The translations under genes were made by a program, and so were the position numbers. From Burkholderia dolosa (GTDB lineage: Bacteria > Pseudomonadota > Gammaproteobacteria > Burkholderiales > Burkholderiaceae): a DNA stretch of 64,000 nt. Location of the stretch: assembly GCF_902499135.1 (NCBI RefSeq), contig NZ_CABVPR010000013.1:36974-100973 (forward strand). The letters are read 5' to 3'. This document shows positions 56,975 to 64,000 of this stretch, one piece after another (the first letter of the stretch is position 1; each line of letters opens with the position of its first letter). The notes under the pieces are model-generated. The model saw only the letters and a program-made list of their open reading frames with translations, had not been told where the DNA came from and ran no database searches.

Positions 56975-57406
56975 TCATGCGTCGCGATAGACCTGCGCGA
57001 AGCGCTGCGCCTGCACGACGCCGTAGTCGCCCGGCGCATACTGCATCACCCAGTCGCCGGCGGCGCCGCGCAGCGTGTCGCCGTTTTCCGAGCGCGCGAT
57101 CGTAAACGGCTCGTCCATCCGGCGCGCGAGCACGACGGACGGCAGGTTCCGGTATGCGCCCGGCGCGCCGTGCGCGAGCGCCGGATCGGCGGGCACGTAC
57201 TTCGCATCGAAGCGCGCGCGCGACACGACCCATTGGTCGCCGGTCGAGCCGGTGATCAGCGCGTCGCCCGCGACGTAACGGTTCGGGCCTTCGAGGCTCA
57301 TCAGTTCGCCGTCGGCGGCCGCGAACGCAACTGTGACGGTTTCGTCCTTGACGACGCGGCGGGCCTGCGGATCGGTACGCAGGTCGATGTGCTTGAGTTC
57401 GAGCAT
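56975..57406 (-). CDS. PGDYG-domain protein of unknown function
   Basis: 143 residues from the ATG at 57406 (MLELKHIDLRTDPQARRVVKDETV...). The name-giving motif PGDYG is at residues 125-129, in a context MQYAPGDYGVVQAQRF that is typical of the family. An earlier GDQWVVSRARFDAKY segment shows a similar pattern. No signal peptide or membrane segment. Function unknown. The upstream frame, to 58138, overlaps the next gene out of phase and is spurious. Confidence 0.8.
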   Translation of the reverse strand: MLELKHIDLRTDPQARRVVKDETVTVAFAAADGELMSLEGPNRYVAGDALITGSTGDQWVVSRARFDAKYVPADPALAHGAPGAYRNLPSVVLARRMDEPFTIARSENGDTLRGAAGDWVMQYAPGDYGVVQAQRFAQVYRDA

Positions 57407-57525
57407 GGCGGGGAAGGGCGGGAAAAGCCGCGAGCTTATCCCGAAATTAGCGCGCCGTGTGGCGCGCGTTCGCCGGCTGACGCGCGGCGCGGACGACGGC
57501 CCGCGCCGGTAGAGGGCAAAGGGCG

Positions 57526-58074
57526 TCAGGGTTGGGTGGGCGCGCTTGCGGCGGAGTCGGCGGCTGCCGCCTTGCCGTCCTTGTTCCTGGCCGACTTGCC
57601 CTTGCCGCGATGTTCGCCGCCGTGATGCAGCCAGTTGCGGAACGTCGTGTCGGCCAGCGCCTTCTGTTCGGCCGGGAAGCTGTCGTAGAGCGGCGCGAAC
57701 GCGTCGGCCAGTTTCTTCGCGCCGTCGGCGTTCGCCTGCGCGAGCTCCGCGTACTGCTTCATGTCGTCGACGGCCGACACGTTGCGGCTTTCGATCCGCG
57801 CGCGATAGAGGCGGCCCATCGTTTCGCCGTTCTCGCGCATCGTATCGGCAAAGGTCTTCCATTGCGGCTCCTGCGCCGACGTGATCTTCAACTGGTCGTG
57901 CAGATACTTGATGCGCTGCTCGATGTGCGCTTCGCGGCGTGCCGCGCGCTGCTCGGCGCTCGGCGCCGATGCGGCGGCCGCCGCGGTGGCCGATGCCGGT
58001 GTCTGCGTTTGCGTTTGCGCGAACGCGCTGGCTGCAACCGCGAGCGTAGCGAGGGTGAGCGAGATTTTCTTCAT
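57526..58074 (-). CDS. Spy/CpxP-like periplasmic LTXXQ protein
   Basis: 182 residues from the ATG at 58074. Signal peptide about residues 1-19 (MKKISLTLATLAVAASAFA). The mature part opens with a Gln/Thr/Ala-rich stretch, then a helical core with the LTXXQ-like motif LKITSAQEPQW. Spy/CpxP proteins are periplasmic chaperone-like dimers induced by envelope stress. The C-terminus is rich in Lys, Ala and Gly. It is monocistronic, divergent from the Lrp-type gene. Confidence 0.84.
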   Translation of the reverse strand: MKKISLTLATLAVAASAFAQTQTQTPASATAAAAASAPSAEQRAARREAHIEQRIKYLHDQLKITSAQEPQWKTFADTMRENGETMGRLYRARIESRNVSAVDDMKQYAELAQANADGAKKLADAFAPLYDSFPAEQKALADTTFRNWLHHGGEHRGKGKSARNKDGKAAAADSAASAPTQP

Positions 58075-58386
58075 GGTTGGCTCTCCGGGTGGTGTGCTGC
58101 GAGCGGGGCGGCAACGGCCGCGTGCACGTCGCTCGCATCGCCCGCTATTAGTAGCACGTCGTGCGCGACAGGAAAGCGAATGCGACACTTGCTTACATCC
58201 GAAACGAATCGAAATCGGACGCCGCGCGGGCGGCGCGCGGCGGCTTGCCGGCCGCACGCTTCGCGAACGCCGGCGGTTCACGCGGGCCGTCGTCGATGCG
58301 CCCGATGTCGTTTGGGCGTACGCGCGTTCGGCGCTATCATCGCGTCACCTTCATTTCGCCGGCGCGCTGCGCGCCGACACCGCCTC
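58075..58386. other. Divergent promoter region between the LTXXQ and Lrp genes
   Basis: 312 bases. No protein-like frame. The middle (about 58140-58210) is A/T-richer, with GCGAATGCGACACTTGCTTACATCCGAAACGAATC inside it when read across, a likely promoter area for the LTXXQ gene. I see no clear CpxR-type repeat. Confidence 0.45.
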
Positions 58387-58851
58387 ATGCGTCCACCCCG
58401 CCTCGATCAGCTCGACGACCTCGACCGGCAACTCGTCGCGCTGCTGCAAGCCAATGCGCGCGCGAGCGTCGCCGATCTCGCGCGCCAGCTCGATGTCGCG
58501 CGCACGACGATCGTCGCGCGCATCGCGCGGCTCGAGCGGACCAACGTGATCGCCGGCTACAGCGTGCGGCTCGGCCAGGACGTGCTCGATGCGAGCATCT
58601 ACGCGTATGTCGGCATCATCCTGACGCCGAAGTTCGGCAAGGACGTGCTGCGCAAGCTCGACCGGATGCCCGAAGTACAACTGCTGTGCGCGGTGAGCGG
58701 CGAGTACGACTACGTCGCGTGGCTGCGCGCCGATTCGCCGGAGCGGCTCAACGACCTGCTCGACCAGATCGGTACGCTCGAAGGCGTCGAGCGCACGACC
58801 ACGTCGATCATCCTGTCGCGCAAGATCGATCGCGGGACGATCGGCGGCTGA
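58387..58851 (+). CDS. Lrp/AsnC-family transcriptional regulator
   Basis: 154 residues from the ATG at 58387. The HTH is at about residues 8-55 (LDDLDRQLVALLQANARASVADLARQLDVARTTIVARIARLE), and the C-terminal RAM domain binds an amino acid (YVGIILTPKFGKDVLRKL...). It lies 506 bases upstream of a saccharopine dehydrogenase gene on the same strand, which suggests control of lysine degradation (inference). Start chosen because the larger frame lies over the convergent LTXXQ gene. Confidence 0.9.
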   Translation: MRPPRLDQLDDLDRQLVALLQANARASVADLARQLDVARTTIVARIARLERTNVIAGYSVRLGQDVLDASIYAYVGIILTPKFGKDVLRKLDRMPEVQLLCAVSGEYDYVAWLRADSPERLNDLLDQIGTLEGVERTTTSIILSRKIDRGTIGG

Positions 58852-59357
58852 CGCGCGTCGAGCGGCGGCGCGCGCGCGATCGGGGCGTGCGTCGATATTC
58901 CGATCGCGCTTCGTCACTGCGTCGCTGAGTCACTGAATCGGCTTCGGTTTATCGCGCCGTTGCGCGGCAAGGCATGCGCTCATCCCTTCACGCGCTCGCC
59001 GCGCTCGGGATGGCATGCATTTCACTCGATTCATTCTCGTCAGCACGCCGATTTCGCGTCGATCCGATTTCGTGCGCTTCCGACACGCCGGTCGCGCGCC
59101 TCGCAACGCCGGTTTTGCATGTCCGTCGCGCTTTGACCTGCCTCTGCGCGTTGCCCGCCCGCTGCGCATGTCGCGGTGCGCCGCTTCGCCTGCACAATTT
59201 CGACAAATTTGGTCGTTGCGGCGAAAACGATCGTCATTTTGTCGAATTTATCGGTCGTTTCGCATCATTCTTCGTCTTGGAACTGATTTTAGGCGTCCCT
59301 ACACTGTGTCCACCGTTCGACGCGTACAACACCCACCCATCATCAGGAGATAAGCGC
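58852..59357. other. 506-base gap with the saccharopine dehydrogenase promoter
   Basis: The first 300 bases show only weak frames. From about 59190 the sequence becomes A/T-rich and holds a dyad pair (given separately), a plausible target for the adjacent Lrp-type regulator. Confidence 0.5.
59196..59249. promoter_or_regulatory. Inverted TTGTCGAA-type repeats ahead of saccharopine dehydrogenase
   Basis: AATTTCGACAAATT (59196-59209) and ATTTTGTCGAATTT (59236-59249) match as inverted copies at 12 of 14 positions, 40 bases apart centre to centre. Spaced A/T-rich inverted sites are typical of Lrp-family regulators, which bind as octamers. They end 108 bases before the gene start. Confidence 0.5.
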
Positions 59358-60458
59358 ATGAAAATCGCCATCGTCGGCGCAGGTCTGATCGGCCACACCA
59401 TTGCTCACATGCTGCGCGAAACCGGCGACTACGAAGTCGTCGCGTTCGACCGCGATGCGGACGCGCTCGCGAAGCTGTCGCGCGAAGGCATCGCGACGCA
59501 ACGTGTCGATTCGGCCGACGCCACCGCGATTCGCGAAGCCGTGAAGGGCTGCGATGCGCTCGTCAACGCGCTGCCGTACTACCTCGCGGTGAACGTCGCG
59601 GCGGCCGCGAAGGCGGCCGGCGTCCATTACTTCGATCTCACCGAGGACGTGCGTGCGACGCACGCGATCCGTGAACTGGCCGACGGCTCGGATCACGCGT
59701 TCATGCCGCAGTGCGGTCTTGCCCCGGGCTTCATCGGGATCGCCGCGCACGAGCTCGTGAACGGCTTCAGCGAAGTGCGCGACGTGAAGATGCGCGTCGG
59801 CGCGCTGCCCGAGTATCCGACCAATGCGTTGAAATACAACCTCACGTGGAGCGTCGACGGTCTCATCAACGAATACTGCCAGCCGTGCGAAGCGATCCGC
59901 GACGGCCGCAAGCAATGGGTACAGCCGCTCGAGGGCCTCGAGCATTTCTCGCTCGACGGCACCGAATACGAGGCGTTCAACACGTCGGGCGGCCTCGGCA
60001 CGCTGTGCGAAACGCTGTCGGGCAAGGTCGAAACGCTCGACTACAAGTCGGTGCGCTATCCGGGCCATCGCGAGCTCGTCCGCTTCCTGCTCGAGGATCT
60101 GCGTCTGTCGAGCGACCGCGACACGCTGAAGTCGATCATGCGCCGCGCGGTGCCGTCGACGAAACAGGACGTCGTGCTCGTGTTCGTGACGGTGACGGGC
60201 GTAAAGGATGGCCAACTGGTGCAGGACGTGTTCACGCGCAAGATCTTCGCGAAGGACGTGTGCGGGATGCACATGAGCGCGATTCAGATCACGACGGCCG
60301 GCGCGATGTGCGCGGTGCTCGATCTGTTCCGCGAGAAAAAGCTGCCGCAGAGCGGTTTCATCCCGCAGGAGAAAGTGTCGCTGAAGGCGTTCCTCGCGAA
60401 CCGCTTCGGCAAGCTGTACGACGGCGGCACGATGGAGCGCATGCACGCGCTCGCCTGA
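59358..60458 (+). CDS. Saccharopine dehydrogenase family protein
   Basis: 366 residues from the ATG at 59358, with AGGAGA upstream. Rossmann motif IVGAGLIGHTIAHML; C-terminal catalytic domain with PQCGLAPGFIGIAAHELV and MRVGALPEYPTN. In bacteria such proteins act in lysine catabolism (saccharopine to aminoadipate semialdehyde) or on related amino acid conjugates; the precise substrate is uncertain. The Lrp-type gene upstream supports amino acid control. The longer frame, to 58974, is non-coding. It ends at a strong terminator. Confidence 0.85.
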   Translation: MKIAIVGAGLIGHTIAHMLRETGDYEVVAFDRDADALAKLSREGIATQRVDSADATAIREAVKGCDALVNALPYYLAVNVAAAAKAAGVHYFDLTEDVRATHAIRELADGSDHAFMPQCGLAPGFIGIAAHELVNGFSEVRDVKMRVGALPEYPTNALKYNLTWSVDGLINEYCQPCEAIRDGRKQWVQPLEGLEHFSLDGTEYEAFNTSGGLGTLCETLSGKVETLDYKSVRYPGHRELVRFLLEDLRLSSDRDTLKSIMRRAVPSTKQDVVLVFVTVTGVKDGQLVQDVFTRKIFAKDVCGMHMSAIQITTAGAMCAVLDLFREKKLPQSGFIPQEKVSLKAFLANRFGKLYDGGTMERMHALA

Positions 60459-60486
60459 CGACGCATCCGCCGCACGAGGGCCGTGC

Positions 60487-60526
60487 CGACGCCGGGAGCG
60501 CAGCCGCGCTGCCGGCGTCGTTTTTT
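60487..60526 (+). terminator. Intrinsic terminator after saccharopine dehydrogenase
   Basis: CGACGCCGG (60487-60495) pairs with CCGGCGTCG (60512-60520) and is followed by T6. Confidence 0.9.
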
Positions 60527-60553
60527 GCGCAGAAGAAGAGGGCGGTGTGCCGC

Positions 60554-61168
60554 TCAGGCAGGCAGCGGCGGGACGATCGCCGCCTGCGGCGGCGGCACGA
60601 TCCGGTACAGCAGCGCGTCGATGTCGGCGTCCGTCGGCGCGGTGTTGTCGAACATCACGATGCCGTTGCATTCGTCGCCGGTCGGCACGAAGCGGCGCTG
60701 CCGGTATTCGTCCCAGTGCGCGAGCTTGTACGCGTCGTTCGGGTTGCCGCGCGCGACGATCCGCTCGCGTGCGACGTCTTCCGCCGTATGGACCCAGACG
60801 ACCGTCAACGCGACGTCGGGCGCGATCCCGAGCCAGCCGCGATCGACGATGCGTCGGTTGCGCACTTCGCGCGACAGCGGCGCGACGACGATTGCGCTGA
60901 TGCCGAGCGCGAGATTTTCACGCGCGGTGTCGAGCAGGCCCTGGTATTCGGGATCGCGCAAATGCTTCAGATACAGCGGGCTGTCGCGGTCGTTCGGATC
61001 GGCGGTCAGCGCGCCCATCGCGGCCGAGCTGTAGCGGCCGTACATCGTATCCTTGTCGAGCAGGCAGAACGCGGCGCCGGTCGCGCGCATCAGCGGCCCG
61101 ACGAGCCGTTTCGCGAGCGTGGTCTTGCCGGTGCCGGCGTGACCGCAGAAGAACACCAGGTGCGTCAC
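60554..61168 (-). CDS. P-loop kinase-like ATPase coupled to cydX
   Basis: 204 residues from a GTG at 61168. Walker A is GHAGTGKTTLAKRL near the N-terminus, then LLDKDTMYGRYSS and LVVW-type strands; a small-molecule kinase or zeta-toxin-like fold is likely. The GTG overlaps the cydX stop (GTGA), so its translation depends on cydX. Nothing else in the region belongs to a known pathway. Substrate unknown. The longer frame, up to 61543, lies over cydX and the divergent corA and is not used. Confidence 0.76.
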   Translation of the reverse strand: MTHLVFFCGHAGTGKTTLAKRLVGPLMRATGAAFCLLDKDTMYGRYSSAAMGALTADPNDRDSPLYLKHLRDPEYQGLLDTARENLALGISAIVVAPLSREVRNRRIVDRGWLGIAPDVALTVVWVHTAEDVARERIVARGNPNDAYKLAHWDEYRQRRFVPTGDECNGIVMFDNTAPTDADIDALLYRIVPPPQAAIVPPLPA

Positions 61169-61299
61169 GGACGCTCGCTCCCCGAACGTTTGCGCGCGCT
61201 GTCGCTGCGCGAGAACACTTCGGCTTCGAGCCACATCGCGTTGATGATGCCGAAGCCCAGCGCCACGCCGATGCCGAGCATCCACGAGAAATACCACAT
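61165..61299 (-). CDS. cydX: CydX-like small subunit of cytochrome bd oxidase (orphan)
   Basis: 44 residues. The start MWYFSWMLGIGVALGFGIIN matches the CydX/YbgT pattern MWYFxW-L...G, with one helix (about residues 4-22) and a Glu at residue 25, as in CydX. AAGGAGG lies suitably before the ATG. CydX stabilises the haem groups of cytochrome bd quinol oxidase, but no cydA or cydB gene is in this window; here it stands before a P-loop ATPase gene with a GTGA overlap. It would assemble with an oxidase encoded elsewhere. Confidence 0.85.
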   Translation of the reverse strand: MWYFSWMLGIGVALGFGIINAMWLEAEVFSRSDSARKRSGSERP

Positions 61300-61469
61300 G
61301 GGTCTGCCTCCTTGACGGTTGGGCGGGCGGCGCTCGCGCCGCGCCCGTCGACATGCTCGGCGCAGCATGCTGCGCCGCGAGCAGCCCGATCATGACCAAT
61401 ATCGGCGTGCCGCGCAAGCCGCCGCGCGCGGCCGGCAAACCGGTAAACTGACGCGCAAACGGCACTCTC

Positions 61470-62456
61470 ATGGACAACATGCTGATCAACTGCGCTGCAT
61501 ACCAGGACGGCCGCAAGCTGGCCGACATCGACGTCGACGCCATCAGCGACTATGTGTCGAAACCCGAGTGCTTCGTGTGGGTCGCGCTGAAGGACCCGAC
61601 GCCCGACGAAATCGCGCTGATGGGCGAGGAATTCGGACTGCACGAGCTCGCGCTCGAGGACGCCCGCAAAGGGCATCAGCGCCCGAAGATCGAGGAGTAC
61701 GGCGACTCGCTGTTTGCGGTGCTGCATACGGTCGAGCTCGACGAGGACGGCGAATTCAAGGTCGGCGAGCTGAACGTGTTCGTCGCCCCGAACTACGTGC
61801 TGTCGATCCGCAACCATACCGAACAGGACTTCCGTGCGGTGCGCCAGCGCTGCGAGCGCGAGCCGCATCTGCTGCAGGAGGGCTCGGCGTTCGTGTTCTA
61901 TGCGCTGATGGATCAGGTCGTCGACCGCTATTTCCCGATCCTCGAGACGCTCGGCAACGAGCTCGAGGCGCTCGAAGACCGCATCTTCGCGAAGGCGACG
62001 CCCGCATCGTCGCGCGCGATCATCGAGGATCTGTACTCGCTGAAGCGACGGCTCGTGATGCTGTACCAGCACACCGCGCCGCTGATCGAACCGCTCGCGA
62101 AGCTGACCGGCGGGCGCATCCCGCAGATTTGCAGCGGGATGGAGCATTACTTCCGCGACGTATACGACCATCTGCAGCGGATCGTGAAGACGATCGAAGG
62201 GCGCCGCGAGATGGTCGTGACGGCGATCCAGGTCAACCTCGGGATGATTTCGCTCGCGGAGAACGAGGTCACCAAGCGGCTCGGCTCGTTCGCCGCGCTG
62301 TTCGCGATTCCGACGATGATCGCCGGCATTTACGGGATGAACTTCGCGAACATGCCGGAACTGCACCTCAAGTACGGCTTCTACGGCTGCATCGGCGTGA
62401 TGGTCGTCGCCGACCTCGCGTTGTGGTGGCGGTTCAAGCGGGCAGGGTGGCTGTGA
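61470..62456 (+). CDS. corA: CorA-family magnesium/cobalt transporter
   Basis: 328 residues. A large cytoplasmic N-terminal domain and two C-terminal helices; the selectivity motif GMN is in GIYGMNFANMP at about residue 292, and the C-terminus is basic (RFKRAGW). CorA forms pentameric channels gated by bound Mg. It is divergent from cydX across about 170 bases and convergent with a YciI gene. Confidence 0.93.
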   Translation: MDNMLINCAAYQDGRKLADIDVDAISDYVSKPECFVWVALKDPTPDEIALMGEEFGLHELALEDARKGHQRPKIEEYGDSLFAVLHTVELDEDGEFKVGELNVFVAPNYVLSIRNHTEQDFRAVRQRCEREPHLLQEGSAFVFYALMDQVVDRYFPILETLGNELEALEDRIFAKATPASSRAIIEDLYSLKRRLVMLYQHTAPLIEPLAKLTGGRIPQICSGMEHYFRDVYDHLQRIVKTIEGRREMVVTAIQVNLGMISLAENEVTKRLGSFAALFAIPTMIAGIYGMNFANMPELHLKYGFYGCIGVMVVADLALWWRFKRAGWL

Positions 62457-62457
62457 C

Positions 62458-62477
62458 GCCGCGCGGCTAGCGCGGCG
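62458..62477. repeat. Hairpin between corA and the YciI gene
   Basis: GCCGCGC-GGCTA-GCGCGGC around the YciI stop codon. No T-run on either side, so termination would be weak. Confidence 0.4.
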
Positions 62478-62754
62478 CGTGCTTGCCGACCACGACGCGC
62501 CACGGACGGACGCGCCACGATTTGACGAGGCCGTTCTGTACATACGGATCCGCACGCGCAAACGATTCCGCAATCTCCGGCGAATCGGCTTCGAACACGA
62601 GCACGGCCTGATCGGCCGGCTCTGCCAGCGCGCCGGCGAGCACGAGTTCGCCGCGCTGGGTCGCCGCCTGCGCGAGCGCCAGATGCTCGGCGCGGTACTG
62701 TTCGCGCCGGGACAGGTAGTCGTCGACGAGTTCGTAGATCAGCTGGTAGTGCAT
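62467..62754 (-). CDS. YciI-family protein
   Basis: 95 residues. The small alpha-beta fold of the YciI/YCII family with the conserved HLALAQAATQRGELVLAGAL and FARADPYVQNGLV segments; the His and Asp residues in these motifs are typical. Function in the cell unknown; related proteins act as dehydrochlorinases or as partners in other proteins. Convergent with corA. Confidence 0.87.
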   Translation of the reverse strand: MHYQLIYELVDDYLSRREQYRAEHLALAQAATQRGELVLAGALAEPADQAVLVFEADSPEIAESFARADPYVQNGLVKSWRVRPWRVVVGKHAPR

Positions 62755-63184
62755 GACGATCGCTCCATGAGTCGGTGGCCGGCTCAGTATAGGTCACCGA
62801 CGCGTCGCCGGAGGTCTTGCCAAGCCGATTGTTCGTATCCGCGAGTTCGGCACGCGCTTCTCCCATGCCGATAGCTCTTCTCTTTCTTCGCAACTAACGG
62901 TCTGATTCTCGATCCGCCGACATGGGCGCTCCCGTTCAGCCCTCTCTGCTGCGCTACAACACCAATTTGTCTGCAAGAAAGCGGTTCTTCTAGCACGTCG
63001 AGACGTCCGATTTTACGGGCGGCAAGAGGGCGGCTGGACCCGGAAAAGGGATCGGAGCGCGACGATGGCCGTGCGCGCGCCGACTTCGCGCGACGCCATT
63101 TCCATCGACCGGAATGCGACCTATGCTGAACGAATCCGGAGCGAACTTCGTTCGCCGGTTTGTTCAGTCCAGACGAGGTGTGCC
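62755..63184. other. 430-base gap of lower GC content
   Basis: Composition is less biased than in neighbouring genes, and no frame resembles a protein, although open frames exist on both strands. A small hairpin GCGAAC-TTC-GTTCGC lies at 63141-63155. It may be decayed sequence or a regulatory region of the downstream gene. Confidence 0.45.
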
Positions 63185-63673
63185 ATGCCAGTGTCAGCCA
63201 CCCTGCAGGATTGCCTGCGCCAGAAGTCATCGCGATACGAAGTCGTGTATCACCCGTACAGCCATACGAGCATGGAGACGGCCGCAGCCGCACACATTCC
63301 GGGCGACCGTCTTGCGAAAACGGTGTTGCTCGAGGACGACGAAGGTTACGTCGCCGCCGTGTTGCCGACGACGCACGCCATTCGACTGTCGGACCTTTGG
63401 GTCAAGACCGGACGCCATCTCGTGCTCGCGAAAGAGGTCGAGTTGCGCGAACTGTTCAAGGACTGCGACATGGGCGCGTTGCCGCCGGTCTGCATGGCGT
63501 ACGGGATGAAGACGTTTCTCGAGGAACGTCTCGCGCAGCAACCGGAAGTCTATTTCGAGGCCGGCGATCACGAAGCGCTGATTCACATGACGCAGGACGA
63601 GTTTTTGTCGCTGATGGAGACGGCCGAGCGCGCGCATTTTTCGCATCGGATGCAAGGGATGATGTTGTCCTGA
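63185..63673 (+). CDS. YbaK/EbsC-domain aminoacyl-tRNA deacylase-like protein
   Basis: 162 residues from the ATG at 63185. YbaK/ProX-like editing domain that hydrolyses mischarged tRNAs in trans. Visible family features are HTSMETAAAAHIPGDRLAKTVLLEDDEGYVAAVLP across the core, with Lys in RLAKTVLL, and GALPPVCMAYGMKTFLEE in the second half. The gene start at 63065 in the open frame is less likely because the extra part is unlike the family. It is the last gene of the window. Confidence 0.86.
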   Translation: MPVSATLQDCLRQKSSRYEVVYHPYSHTSMETAAAAHIPGDRLAKTVLLEDDEGYVAAVLPTTHAIRLSDLWVKTGRHLVLAKEVELRELFKDCDMGALPPVCMAYGMKTFLEERLAQQPEVYFEAGDHEALIHMTQDEFLSLMETAERAHFSHRMQGMMLS

Positions 63674-63940
63674 CTTGTCCCGACGCGAACGCGCGGCGGT
63701 TCGAATTCGCGACGGCAGCCGCCGACGGCGGTTGCCGGGGCGGCTGCTGCACGTTGGCGGGATGACGGATCGACTGAGGTCGGTCTTGCGGCGACGAGAT
63801 TCGGGCTGCGTGGGTAGATCGTCGGCGAGAGCGAGCCTGCGAAAACGGGAAGGAAGCCGTTGGGCTCATGATGGTTTCCGGTGAATCGTATTTTACATAA
63901 TCATCATTATCGCCAGAAACGATTGTAGTGGCTAGATAGT
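63674..63940. other. Gap before the window end
   Basis: No gene seen. Composition shifts from GC-rich to A/T-rich at about 63870, shortly before the repeat pair described next. Confidence 0.5.
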
Positions 63941-63977
63941 AATGTCCGCTTTTAGCTACATAGAAATGTCCGCTTTT
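63941..63977. mobile_element. Candidate insertion-sequence terminus (direct repeats)
   Basis: AATGTCCGCTTTT occurs at 63941-63953 and again at 63965-63977, period 24. Repeated short subterminal copies next to an A/T-rich flank are typical of IS21-type element ends. The rest of the element would lie beyond 64000; no transposase is visible in this window. Confidence 0.45.
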
Positions 63978-64000
63978 GTGCCGCGTAAGCTATCCGACCG

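Noticed and set aside
58974-59357. N-terminal extension of the saccharopine dehydrogenase frame
   Set aside because: It crosses the A/T-rich promoter and dyad; the Rossmann motif begins directly after the ATG at 59358, which has a ribosome site.
62784-63293. 169-codon minus-strand frame between the YciI and YbaK genes
   Set aside because: Composition is unlike proteins of this genome, it overlaps the start of the YbaK-type gene, and it has no domain.

Overview
The window is a GC-rich, gene-dense stretch of a Burkholderia chromosome, most likely from the Burkholderia cepacia complex and from its primary chromosome. The evidence is the class I PHB operon phaCAB-phaR, housekeeping genes of betaproteobacterial type (rluD, pgeF, rimO, serB) and codon use with a strong G/C third-position bias. 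That bias also creates many long spurious antisense frames. No rRNA, tRNA, prophage or CRISPR array is visible. The only mobile-element trace is a pair of short direct repeats in the last 60 bases that look like an insertion-sequence terminus.

Layout. 1-1814: 3' part of rluD followed directly by pgeF. 2176-6876: the polyhydroxybutyrate operon phaC-phaA-phaB and its regulator phaR, with a hairpin in every intercistronic gap. 7175-13493: a small protein, an orphan hairpin/terminator that suggests a small RNA, rimO with a PfkB sugar kinase, a secreted protein, metC and serB with a shared bidirectional terminator. 13682-17209: a LysR regulator divergent from an alcohol dehydrogenase-like gene, and two small secreted proteins. 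17247-26817: fetAB, an AsmA protein, a lipocalin-like protein, the ABC-F protein YbiT, a nitronate monooxygenase-like gene and ompW (each of these two preceded by a TTGAC-N4-GTCAA dyad), and a DUF1289 protein. 27225-31311: the polyamine transporter potFGHI. 31465-36524: a sulfide-oxidation module (sulfite exporter, DUF442-SQR fusion, persulfide dioxygenase) divergent from a FisR-type sigma54 activator. 36589-38061: a DUF2975 membrane protein, a Cro/C1-type HTH and a TonB-like protein. 38278-46030: MerR-TipAS regulator, an RND efflux operon and its divergent TetR regulator. 46050-49965: a ClC chloride channel, and YeiH with its divergent LysR. 50124-55715: the 2-ketogluconate operon kguEKTD with ptxS. 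55770-63673: a YhfC-type membrane protein, small conserved proteins, an Lrp regulator and saccharopine dehydrogenase, an orphan cydX with a P-loop kinase, corA, a YciI protein and a YbaK-type deacylase.

How the parts work together. Two modules are nearly complete. In the sulfur module, sulfide should be oxidised by the type II SQR, its persulfide product oxidised to sulfite by the dioxygenase, and sulfite exported by TauE. FisR carries three cysteines with the 11/7 spacing described for sulfane-sulfur sensing. A sigma54-like promoter lies 46 bases ahead of the dioxygenase start, with a CTGCCA/TGGCAG repeat cluster about 120 bases further upstream, as expected for enhancer sites. In the sugar module, 2-ketogluconate is imported (KguT), phosphorylated (KguK) and reduced (KguD) to 6-phosphogluconate, with PtxS probably acting at the perfect palindrome ATGGAACCGGTTCCAT ahead of kguE. 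The PHB operon stores acetyl-CoA as polymer. Functional assignments rest on motifs and family knowledge; no database search was possible.
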